A stretch of DNA of 64,000 nucleotides from a virus, in IMG/VR virus record IMGVR_UViG_3300030339_000012, positions 33,085 to 97,084 of that record; one strand, 5' to 3'. Positions 57,929-64,000 of this stretch are shown piece after piece. The notes beneath the pieces are model-generated. The model was not told the origin of the DNA and did no database searches. It worked only from the letters and a program-made list of their open reading frames with translations. The position numbers and the translations under genes were made by a program. Numbering within the stretch: position 1 is the stretch's first letter; every line of letters begins with the position of its first letter.

Positions 57929-58321
57929 ATGAAAATAAGAAATGGATTTGTAAGTAATTCAAGTAGTTCATCATTTGTAGTAAGAGGAATTAAACTTACA
58001 ATATATGATTTAGCAAAATGCTTGAATATAAAAAATGAAGAATTTGAAGAAATTGAAGATGATTATGATAAATTTGAATTTTTTTCAAATAAACTTGATG
58101 ATGAATTTAGAATTGAAGCAGATGGTAATTATTTTGGAGAAAAAGATTACAATACTCTTATTGTAGGTGATTCACTAGGTGGATTAGAAGATGGAGAAGT
58201 AACAGAATTTAAAGATCGTACAACAGAAGAAGATGATGCATTACGTCAAAAATTTGAAAAATATGGAATTACAGGAGTAATTAACACATATATTCAAATG
58301 GTGAGTAACGACAATTATTAA
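57929..58321 (+). CDS. Poly-Ser N-tag protein 3
   Basis: 130 residues. MKIRNGFVSNSSSSSFVV, then a body with IVGDSLGGLEDGEVTEFKD. Not recognised. Confidence 0.65.
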   Translation: MKIRNGFVSNSSSSSFVVRGIKLTIYDLAKCLNIKNEEFEEIEDDYDKFEFFSNKLDDEFRIEADGNYFGEKDYNTLIVGDSLGGLEDGEVTEFKDRTTEEDDALRQKFEKYGITGVINTYIQMVSNDNY

Positions 58322-58349
58322 ACCAGTTTAAAATAGAATTAATAATATT

Positions 58350-58796
58350 ATGACAAATAATCAAACTCATAACATATTTTACTTTCTTGGAATTATGATA
58401 AATGATAATAAAATTATAAATACATCACCTGATTATTTAATAGAAAAAGCTAATGCATTTTTTAGTAAATTAGGAAAAGATGAATTTATATCTAATATTA
58501 AAAATATATATCGTTCTCAAAAACTAGATTACACTACTGAATTTTGGTTATCATATTGTCAAATATGGCATATTGATAAAAACAATTTTGAATTGTTAAA
58601 TATTATTAATTTTATATTAAATTCAAATATTACTGATACTAAAAATGTGATTCAAAACTTTAAAAAATATATTGGAGATATTAATATCATTCCTGATTTA
58701 GATTTGAGTTTTAAATTGCATCCAACATTATTAATACATATAAATAAAAGTATTGATTTTGATAGTAGATATTTAAAGTTATTATCACTAAAATAA
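58350..58796 (+). CDS. Hypothetical protein
   Basis: 148 residues, helical (DYLIEKANAFFSKLGKDEF). No tag. Not recognised. Confidence 0.55.
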   Translation: MTNNQTHNIFYFLGIMINDNKIINTSPDYLIEKANAFFSKLGKDEFISNIKNIYRSQKLDYTTEFWLSYCQIWHIDKNNFELLNIINFILNSNITDTKNVIQNFKKYIGDINIIPDLDLSFKLHPTLLIHINKSIDFDSRYLKLLSLK

Positions 58797-58816
58797 AAAC
58801 AAAAGAAAATAAAAGA

Positions 58817-59854
58817 ATGACAAATAATATAGCGTTAACGTATGATGATATTCAACTTATACCATTTTATAGTGAAGTAGAACATAGAAATAAAATTTCA
58901 TTAACAACAAAACTATCTACAAATTATGAGTTGATGATACCATTGGTAGCATCACCTATGGATACCGTTTGTGAGCATGAAATGGCGTTTAAAATGTTTC
59001 AATTAGGAGGAGTAGGATGTATTCATAGATTCATGACTATTGAAGAACAAGTTGATGAAATCAAAAAATTAAAAAAATTAATTGATTATAGTTTATATAA
59101 TCCTTTTATTAATGTACAGAATATTCCAATAATGGCATCAGTAGGCTCAAATGGAGATTTTTTAGAAAGGTCTAAATCATTAATAGAATCTGGAGTAAAT
59201 GTAATTCTTATTGATGTTGCTCATGGACATCACATAAATGTCAAAAAAGCGATTAAAGAAATAAAAGGATTGAATTTAGGAGTGGATATAATTGCAGGTA
59301 ATATTGCAACTGCAGAAGCCGCAATTGATTTGCAAAATTGGGGAGCTGATGGACTAAGATGTGGTATTGGTGGCGGAAGTCTTTGTACAACTAGAATCAA
59401 GACAGGATTTGGTGTTCCAAATGTTACAAGTTTAATAGAAATTTTAAATGTTGCAAAAGTACCAGTTATGGCTGATGGTGGAATTAGAACAAGTGGAGAT
59501 ATATCAAAGGCTCTTGCATTAGGTTCATCTACTATTATGTTAGGCTCACTATTAGCTGGAACAGAAGAATCACCAGGAAAGGTTATAGAGAGTCCTAATG
59601 GCTTATATAAACGATATAGAGGCTCTGCATCATTAGAAACAAAAACTGTTCATGGTCAAGCGGAAAGAAATGTGGAAGGAGAGTCAACAACAATTCCATT
59701 TAAAGGAGGAGTCAAATTTGTAATTGAAGGATTAATAAACGGTGTTCGTTCTGCATTATCTTATGGAGGTGCAAAAAATTTATCTGAATATCACCCTAAA
59801 TGGTATCAAGTAACAAATGCTGGAATTGCTGAAGCAAGACCACATTTATTATAA
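58817..59854 (+). CDS. IMP dehydrogenase / GMP reductase family enzyme, no CBS domains
   Basis: 345 residues, a complete TIM barrel. LTYDDIQLIPFYSEV, PLVASPMDTVCE, GGVGCIHR, DVAHGHH, RCGIGGGSLCTTRIKTGFG (catalytic C190), VMADGGIRTSGDISKALALG, LYKRYRGSASLETKT. The end, NAGIAEARPHLL, is nearer the IMPDH close (ESHPHD) than GMP reductase, so conversion of IMP to XMP is the better guess. The CBS regulatory pair (about 120 residues) is absent, so nucleotide feedback would be lost. It is embedded in the poly-Ser-tag array. Confidence 0.9.
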   Translation: MTNNIALTYDDIQLIPFYSEVEHRNKISLTTKLSTNYELMIPLVASPMDTVCEHEMAFKMFQLGGVGCIHRFMTIEEQVDEIKKLKKLIDYSLYNPFINVQNIPIMASVGSNGDFLERSKSLIESGVNVILIDVAHGHHINVKKAIKEIKGLNLGVDIIAGNIATAEAAIDLQNWGADGLRCGIGGGSLCTTRIKTGFGVPNVTSLIEILNVAKVPVMADGGIRTSGDISKALALGSSTIMLGSLLAGTEESPGKVIESPNGLYKRYRGSASLETKTVHGQAERNVEGESTTIPFKGGVKFVIEGLINGVRSALSYGGAKNLSEYHPKWYQVTNAGIAEARPHLL

Positions 59855-59872
59855 AAATAAAAACATGATAAC

Positions 59873-60334
59873 ATGAAAATAAGAAATGGATTTGTTAGTA
59901 ATTCATCATCAAGTAGTTTTATTGTTGGCATAGCCAAGATTAATGATTACAATGAATTTACACAATACACAAAAGATAATAATATTAAATTAGATTATGA
60001 TGTTAAAGTATTAACCTTATCTAATATTAAAGAAAGTACTAATTATGATATACATTTTAATAACAATAAAATTTATGTAGATTCATTTCAAACAGATGCA
60101 AATTTAGATATTAAAGATTGTAAAGATGAAGATTTATTTTTAGTTGTTAATATATGTAATAATGAAGGTGATTCAGATTTTATGACATCTGATTATGATG
60201 ATATTGATTATGATATTGATATGTCATTCTTTAATAAAAATGATAAAAACGTTTATAATGCATTTTATAGTAATAAATCGGGATTGGACTTAAATAAATC
60301 AGAAGTTTATTTTGGTGCAGGTCGAAATGGATAA
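59873..60334 (+). CDS. Poly-Ser N-tag protein 4
   Basis: 153 residues. MKIRNGFVSNSSSSSFIV, then an acidic Asp/Asn-rich body (DDIDYDIDMSFFNKNDKN). Not recognised. Confidence 0.65.
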   Translation: MKIRNGFVSNSSSSSFIVGIAKINDYNEFTQYTKDNNIKLDYDVKVLTLSNIKESTNYDIHFNNNKIYVDSFQTDANLDIKDCKDEDLFLVVNICNNEGDSDFMTSDYDDIDYDIDMSFFNKNDKNVYNAFYSNKSGLDLNKSEVYFGAGRNG

Positions 60335-60355
60335 AAAATAAAATAAAAATAAAAT

Positions 60356-60658
60356 ATGAAAATAAGAAATGGATTTGTTAGCAATTCATCATCAAGTAGT
60401 TTTGTTATAATTGGAGTCAAAAGATTAGATTGTACAGAAGAAGAAGTTGAAAATGGATTTGAAAATGGAATAGAAGCACTTGATGTTGAAATGTCTAATT
60501 ATGGATATATTGTTGGATATATAATTTCAAATGGTGAAGAATTAAATTCTAGTATAACACCAATATCTGTTATAATGGAAAAGTCAAAAATAGTAGCAGA
60601 AACATTAAATGTTGATATTAGTGAAGTAGAATTAATAACTGGAACTAGATATTGTTAA
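60356..60658 (+). CDS. Poly-Ser N-tag protein 5
   Basis: 100 residues. MKIRNGFVSNSSSSSFVI followed by a compact alpha/beta body ending VDISEVELITGTRYC. Not recognised. Confidence 0.65.
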   Translation: MKIRNGFVSNSSSSSFVIIGVKRLDCTEEEVENGFENGIEALDVEMSNYGYIVGYIISNGEELNSSITPISVIMEKSKIVAETLNVDISEVELITGTRYC

Positions 60659-60675
60659 TATAAATAATATAAAAT

Positions 60676-61314
60676 ATGAAAATAAGAAATGGATTTGTAA
60701 GTAACTCATCATCTAGTAGCTTTATAATTTCTAACAACAATTTTGAAAGTTTACGTGATCTTGCTACGCATATGATTAAATCGAAATATGATGATTATAT
60801 GGGTAATACTGGAAGAGATAAACAATATGATAAATATAGAATAAAAGAGCATGATTTATACATTAATGGGCTAAAAAATATAGACAAAAATCAGGCAATA
60901 ACATTTCAAAGTTGTAACTATGATACTTATATAAAAAAAGTAGCAGATTGCTATTTAGTTTCTACTAGTAATAACGAAGATTGGGATTTATGGCAATTTA
61001 GCACTAAATTAACTGATGATGCAAAATCAGAATTACGAATATTATTACAAAAATATAAGGAAGATGATGATGAATGGTGCAGCATAACCAGTCTACTTGA
61101 TGGTGATAGTGAATTTTATTCTTTTGATAATGATTATTATTCTTTAGATTATCAATTATTAGGAAAAGAAAGTTATGAATCTTGTCCAATATGTGATAAA
61201 AAAGGAGATTTTAATTATATGTGGGAAACAAAAAAGCACGGTCTTATATGTCCAGTATGTAATACAGTATATAAAAGAAAAGATAAATTAGATGAAATAA
61301 CTAAAAATTTATAA
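60676..61314 (+). CDS. Poly-Ser N-tag protein 6, with zinc ribbon
   Basis: 212 residues. MKIRNGFVSNSSSSSFII, a mid part with VADCYLVSTSNNEDWDLWQF, and a C-terminal zinc ribbon SCPICDKKGDF...LICPVCNTVYKR. The zinc ribbon makes nucleic acid or protein binding likely for this member. Confidence 0.65.
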   Translation: MKIRNGFVSNSSSSSFIISNNNFESLRDLATHMIKSKYDDYMGNTGRDKQYDKYRIKEHDLYINGLKNIDKNQAITFQSCNYDTYIKKVADCYLVSTSNNEDWDLWQFSTKLTDDAKSELRILLQKYKEDDDEWCSITSLLDGDSEFYSFDNDYYSLDYQLLGKESYESCPICDKKGDFNYMWETKKHGLICPVCNTVYKRKDKLDEITKNL

Positions 61315-61353
61315 TATTTTTGATTAAAATATTATAATATCAAATATTTTTTA

Positions 61354-61361
61354 TAATTTTG
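61354..61361 (+). promoter_or_regulatory. Possible Bacteroidetes-type -7 element
   Basis: TAATTTTG, 25 bases before the ATG at 61387, no matching -33 TTTG at proper spacing. Confidence 0.35.
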
Positions 61362-61386
61362 TAAATAAAAATAAAAATAAAAATAT

Positions 61387-61578
61387 ATGTTAGAATTATT
61401 AAAATATGCTACTTCAGATTTTTGGACATTTATATTTTGTTTTTTCATAATTTCTGTAATTGGAAGTTTTATAGTGGAAATATTCAACGCAATTTTTAAA
61501 AAGTCAGAGATTAGAATAGATTTAACAGATAAAAAAGATAAACCAGATAAAACAGATAAAACAGATAATAAAAAATAG
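61387..61578 (+). CDS. Single-TM small protein
   Basis: 63 residues. One TM helix (FIFCFFIISVIGSFIVEIF) and a charged DK-rich cytoplasmic tail (LTDKKDKPDKTDKTDNKK). One base before the next gene. Not recognised. Confidence 0.55.
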   Translation: MLELLKYATSDFWTFIFCFFIISVIGSFIVEIFNAIFKKSEIRIDLTDKKDKPDKTDKTDNKK

Positions 61579-61579
61579 T

Positions 61580-62104
61580 ATGAAAATAAGAACTGGATTT
61601 GTAAGCAATTCATCATCAAGTAGTTTTGTAGTTATCTTCCCATTTGAACCGAAATGTATGGAAGATGTAAAAAAAATTCTTTTTAGGGAAGAACAGTTAT
61701 ATTATGGAGATGAAAATTATTCTGTAAATAAAGTTTCAGAAACTATCTGGAATGATATATGTGATCAAACTAAGAATGATATTGATAAGGCAAGTGAAAT
61801 AATATCGAATGGATATTTGGAAATGGAAAATGATGCTCCTGATTTTGATGATTTTAAATATATTGAAGATAGAAATGAAAGATGGGAAGCATTTGCAGAA
61901 GCTAAAGATAAATATTCAAAAAAATTACTTAAAGAATTTTTCAATGTAAGAAAATTAAAACTTCAAGTTATTGATGGTAAAGAGGTAAATGATGGAGTGA
62001 TGTATTGTTTTAGTTTTTCAGATAATGATGGAGAATATTATAGTGCACTTGAACATGATGGAATATTCAACAAATTAAAAAATATAACTGTCAATTGTCA
62101 TTGA
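61580..62104 (+). CDS. Poly-Ser N-tag protein 7
   Basis: 174 residues. MKIRTGFVSNSSSSSFVV, then acidic helices and a beta end (VNDGVMYCFSFSDNDGEYYS). Last of the array; a bidirectional terminator follows. Confidence 0.65.
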   Translation: MKIRTGFVSNSSSSSFVVIFPFEPKCMEDVKKILFREEQLYYGDENYSVNKVSETIWNDICDQTKNDIDKASEIISNGYLEMENDAPDFDDFKYIEDRNERWEAFAEAKDKYSKKLLKEFFNVRKLKLQVIDGKEVNDGVMYCFSFSDNDGEYYSALEHDGIFNKLKNITVNCH

Positions 62105-62110
62105 TTAAAT

Positions 62111-62139
62111 AAAAAAGCTTCTAAAAAGAAGCTTTTTTT
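62111..62139. terminator. Bidirectional terminator
   Basis: A 12-bp stem (62111-62122 with 62127-62138) with A and T runs, between convergent genes. Confidence 0.85.
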
Positions 62140-62380
62140 ATTTCCAATTTCTTTTTGCTCTAATAGCAAAATTAATTTCTTGTTCTTGATCAATAATACT
62201 CTTTGGAACATCTTTGCCTTCATCTTGATATTTCTTACTTCTTTTTTTAAGTGATGATAATTCACTCTCCAACTCATCAATAGTTTTACCTGCATGTTCA
62301 CCAGTATGTTTAACTTTAACTTTCTCATCCCATTTTTCATTCATAGATTTATAATCTATAAAATTTTTCATCATTTTCAT
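62138..62380 (-). CDS. Small conserved phage protein with head-targeting-like N-terminus
   Basis: 80 residues. Starts MKMMKNFIDYKSMNEKWD, matching the MKxxKxFxxxxxNE pattern, then KVKVKHTGEHAGKTIDELES, a segment I recall in small conserved phage proteins, and a helical end. A late-type element lies 20 bases upstream. It is the only late-like gene in the right third on this strand besides the ADP-ribosyltransferase candidate. Confidence 0.65.
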   Translation of the reverse strand: MKMMKNFIDYKSMNEKWDEKVKVKHTGEHAGKTIDELESELSSLKKRSKKYQDEGKDVPKSIIDQEQEINFAIRAKRNWK

Positions 62381-62399
62381 GTTTATAATATCATTTTCA

Positions 62400-62411
62400 G
62401 TATATATTTAT
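62400..62411 (-). promoter_or_regulatory. Candidate late promoter element
   Basis: Minus strand ATAAATATATAC, 20 bases before the ATG at 62380. Confidence 0.35.
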
Positions 62412-62479
62412 ATTGTAATGTTATCAAACTATAAAATATAAATGAAAATATAAGTAAAATATTAAAAAACAATAAAATA

Positions 62480-62511
62480 TTTGGTAAACAATTCAAACCG
62501 AAGTACATTTG
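62480..62511 (+). promoter_or_regulatory. Bacteroidetes-type promoter (copy 1)
   Basis: TTTG at 62480-62483, 20-base spacer, TACATTTG at 62504-62511. Confidence 0.7.
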
Positions 62512-62558
62512 TATTGAAATTAAAACAACAATCATTTAAATCATCTAAATTAAAAATT

Positions 62559-62723
62559 ATGACTACTAATTCAAGTAAATCAGAAAAAGTTTTCTTTTTG
62601 ACTAAATCAGAATACAATGGAATTAAAGAAGTTGTAAATCTAAAAAATTTCACCAGAGTTCCAGGTGCAAATAAAGAAGTTGGTGGCTTCTCATTTTATG
62701 CAAAGAAAGAAAATGTTCTATAA
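62559..62723 (+). CDS. Small duplicated protein, copy 1
   Basis: 54 residues. The ATG at 62559 is used because it matches copy 2 and follows the promoter; longer in-frame starts overlap the promoter. MTTNSSKSEKVFFLTKSEYN, then NLKNFTRVPGANKEVGGFSF and YAKKE. Not recognised. Confidence 0.65.
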   Translation: MTTNSSKSEKVFFLTKSEYNGIKEVVNLKNFTRVPGANKEVGGFSFYAKKENVL

Positions 62724-62738
62724 AAAATCATAAAATAT

Positions 62739-62769
62739 TTTGACAATTTAAAAAAATATAGTAATTTTG
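62739..62769 (+). promoter_or_regulatory. Bacteroidetes-type promoter (copy 2)
   Basis: TTTG at 62739-62742, 19-base spacer, TAATTTTG at 62762-62769. Confidence 0.7.
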
Positions 62770-62816
62770 TATTGAAAATAAAACAATAATCATTTAAATC
62801 ATTTAAATTAAACATT

Positions 62817-62987
62817 ATGACAACTAATTCAAGTAAATCAACAAAAGTTTTCTTTTTGACTCAAAATGAGTATAATGTTATTAAAGAGGTAGTAAACCTT
62901 AAAAATTTCACCAGAGTTCCAGGAATAAATAAAGAAGTTGGTGGCTTCTCATTTTATGCAAAGAAAGAAAAAGAACTTGCAATGTAA
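62817..62987 (+). CDS. Small duplicated protein, copy 2
   Basis: 56 residues. MTTNSSKSTKVFFLTQNEYN, NLKNFTRVPGINKEVGGFSF, ending EKELAM. Conservation of both copies at the protein level supports a real product. A terminator follows. Confidence 0.65.
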   Translation: MTTNSSKSTKVFFLTQNEYNVIKEVVNLKNFTRVPGINKEVGGFSFYAKKEKELAM

Positions 62988-63007
62988 TATAAAAAATAAT
63001 ATAGTAT

Positions 63008-63052
63008 AAAAAATAACCTTTTTTTCTTAATTGAAAAGAAAGGTTATTTTTA
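63008..63052 (+). terminator. Probable terminator
   Basis: AAAATAACCTTT pairs with AAAGGTTATTTT around 63010-63051 with a small T bulge and an ATTG loop region. Confidence 0.65.
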
Positions 63053-63073
63053 TAAAAATAAGATTATAAACAT

Positions 63074-63104
63074 TTTGTAAATTGATAATTTTTTATTACT
63101 TTTA
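63074..63104 (+). promoter_or_regulatory. Bacteroidetes-type promoter
   Basis: TTTG at 63074-63077, 19-base spacer, TACTTTTA at 63097-63104. Diverged relative of the two promoter repeats at 63394 and 63493. Confidence 0.6.
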
Positions 63105-63129
63105 TACTCCAAATTAAAAATAATTGAAT

Positions 63130-63360
63130 ATGAAATATAAAGTAGATTATTACACAAGCACTGGTACAATGTCAGACAATGATTTCATAGGTATATTTAA
63201 TACTCCTAAAGAAGCCAGTGATGCAAAAACAGAGTACATAAAAGTGTATATGGGAGAATCAAAAGAAGAATATTGTGAACTAAACGAATGTGATGAAGAA
63301 GAATATTATGATGAATTAAAAAATTATGAAAATTCAATAGTCATTGAACCAATATTATAA
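63130..63360 (+). CDS. Small acidic protein
   Basis: 76 residues from the ATG at 63130; a TTG two codons earlier is possible. Acidic C-terminal half (NECDEEEYYDELKNYENS). Not recognised. Confidence 0.55.
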   Translation: MKYKVDYYTSTGTMSDNDFIGIFNTPKEASDAKTEYIKVYMGESKEEYCELNECDEEEYYDELKNYENSIVIEPIL

Positions 63361-63393
63361 TTTTTATTTATTTAAATAATAAGTTTAGAAACA

Positions 63394-63541
63394 TTTGGTA
63401 GATTAAAAACTTTTTATTACTTTTGTACTATCATATTAAAAGTAGAAAAAAATGATAGTTTTTCATTAATATAAAAAAAAGATTGAAAAATGTTTGGTAG
63501 AATGAAAACTTTTTATTACTTTTGTACTATCATATTAAAAG
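63394..63541 (+). repeat. Two near-identical 49-bp promoter repeats
   Basis: 63394-63442 and 63493-63541 differ only at positions 10-12. Each contains TTTG, a 20-base spacer and TACTTTTG (63418-63425 and 63517-63524), then ACTATCATATTAAAAG. The 278-base gene-free stretch 63361-63638 consists essentially of these modules and their hairpins. Confidence 0.8.
63427..63463 (+). terminator. Hairpin just after promoter repeat 1
   Basis: ACTATCAT (63427-63434) pairs with ATGATAGT (63452-63459), followed by TTTTT. Transcription from 63418 would give an RNA of only about 40 bases if it stops here. Confidence 0.45.
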
Positions 63542-63550
63542 AAAATAAAA

Positions 63551-63578
63551 AATAGAAAAAAATGACTTTTTTTCTATT
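63551..63578 (+). promoter_or_regulatory. Hairpin after promoter repeat 2
   Basis: A 12-bp perfect stem (63551-63562 with 63567-63578) with a TGAC loop. The T-rich right arm could cause attenuation. Confidence 0.4.
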
Positions 63579-63638
63579 ATATATAACAAAGAATAAACTT
63601 TATAGAAAATAAAAACTAATATAAAAAAGCAAAACAAG

Positions 63639-63728
63639 ATGTATCGTAATCTATATATAAATGAGGAAATGTGTAACAACGAAATTATCAATAATATTGA
63701 TGATACATCCCAATTGACTGAGAAATAA
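63639..63728 (+). CDS. 29-residue mini-gene
   Basis: MYRNLYINEEMCNNEIINNI and DDTSQLTEK. It has its own promoter repeat(s) upstream and a terminator downstream, so it, or an RNA containing it, is a stand-alone unit. No family recognised. Confidence 0.4.
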   Translation: MYRNLYINEEMCNNEIINNIDDTSQLTEK

Positions 63729-63753
63729 AATTAAGGCTTATGCCTATAATTAT

Positions 63754-63787
63754 AAATCCAGTCAATTAAAAAATGACTGGATTTTTT
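63754..63787 (+). terminator. Rho-independent terminator
   Basis: An 11-bp stem (63754-63764 with 63774-63784), nine-base loop, T6 tail. Confidence 0.8.
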
Positions 63788-63790
63788 GTT

Positions 63791-64000
63791 ATGAAAAAAG
63801 TTAAAGAAAATAAAATTGATGAATCAGCAGAAGTAGTAAATAAAATTCAAAAAAATTATGATGAACTGAAAAGGAAATCTGATAGAACTGAAAAATTTAT
63901 AATGTTTGCTGATAAAATCAAAATTGATTATAGTGAAGTTCCTAAAACAGAAAAAGGAATGAATTCAAAAGCAAAAGAGATTGCTAAGAAACTTTATAAG
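63791..64000 (+). CDS. Hypothetical protein (3' end outside window)
   Basis: 70 codons are visible from the ATG at 63791, which lies at the foot of the terminator. Lys/Glu-rich helical start (AEVVNKIQKNYDELKRKSDR). Not recognised; runs off the right edge. Confidence 0.55.
   Translation, partial: MKKVKENKIDESAEVVNKIQKNYDELKRKSDRTEKFIMFADKIKIDYSEVPKTEKGMNSKAKEIAKKLYK

Larger units (their letters stand above)
62466..62987 (+). repeat. Tandem duplication of promoter plus gene
   Basis: Two units, 62466-62723 and 62724-62987, each with promoter, a leader containing AATCATTTAAATCATYTAAATT, and a 54-56 codon gene. The genes differ at about ten residues, mostly near the middle and the end. Confidence 0.85.

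Noticed and set aside
57113-61640. Recurring poly-Ser-coding DNA segments as a CRISPR or DNA repeat array
   Set aside because: Spacing is irregular and each copy is the start of a gene; conservation is at the protein level with different Ser codons.
57113-62104. Reading the poly-Ser proteins as classical RiPP precursors of the radical SAM enzyme
   Set aside because: Bodies of 85-200 residues with folded domains and a zinc ribbon are not RiPP cores; the link to the enzyme is only proximity.
62098-62340. Minus-strand frame overlapping the gene at 62138-62380
   Set aside because: The other frame has the head-targeting-like N-terminus and the conserved KVKHTGEHAGKT segment.

Overview
The window is a strongly AT-rich, densely packed, plasmid- and IS-free stretch of a large tailed phage that most likely infects a Bacteroidetes (flavobacterial) host. 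The host is inferred from at least ten promoters of the form TTTG-N18-20-TAnnTTTG, the Bacteroidetes housekeeping consensus. Translation seems standard (TAA, TAG and TGA all used as stops), genes often overlap as ATGA, and Shine-Dalgarno sites are mostly absent. A T4-like myovirus ancestry is suggested by a split family B DNA polymerase, DHFR, PIN-PhoH and T4-type head-targeting N-termini. I saw no tRNA, CRISPR array, transposase, integrase or homing endonuclease.

Layout. 1-10.2 kb: a BspA-like leucine-rich-repeat adhesin (cut by the left edge), a two-domain NAD+ synthetase, a seven-repeat IPT/TIG protein and four glycosyltransferases, one of the ABO-like GT6 family. 10.2-16 kb: the N-terminal half of DNA polymerase (stops before motif B; the other half is not here), small membrane proteins and a zinc-type cation diffusion facilitator. 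16-29 kb: virion or late proteins behind a recurring TTTAATATATAC element, with PIN-PhoH, DHFR, a DHH phosphoesterase, another glycosyltransferase, an ankyrin protein and a possible holin. 29-32.5 kb: a leftward operon led by small zinc-finger proteins and ending in an adenine/cytosine DNA methyltransferase.

32.5-57 kb is an accessory region of about 55 small overlapping genes, punctuated by host-like promoters and by larger recognisable genes: RtcB RNA ligase, a full-length DnaK with altered nucleotide-binding loops, a secreted GH73-type muramidase, a candidate ADP-ribosyltransferase with a head-targeting peptide, a radical SAM enzyme and a minimal histidyl-tRNA-synthetase-like catalytic domain. 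57-62 kb holds seven proteins that share the N-terminal string MKIRNGFVSNSSSSSF but differ after it, interleaved with a CBS-less IMP dehydrogenase-like enzyme. 62-64 kb has a tandemly duplicated small gene and repeated promoter-hairpin modules.

The most unusual signal is a set of three shared terminal peptides on otherwise unrelated proteins: (1) N-terminal MKxIKxFxxxNE with C-terminal KFN[LI], behind late-type promoters, resembling the T4 capsid-targeting system; (2) a C-terminal basic-leucine tail, RKxKLxKLN, on about twenty early small proteins; (3) the N-terminal poly-Ser string. Two mini-genes with the second tail carry what look like fragments of core phage proteins (polymerase motif A; prohead protease C-terminus). 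Together with NadE, RtcB, DnaK, IMPDH and the HisRS-like enzyme, the region looks like a toolkit for metabolic takeover and repair of host defence damage; that last statement is inference.
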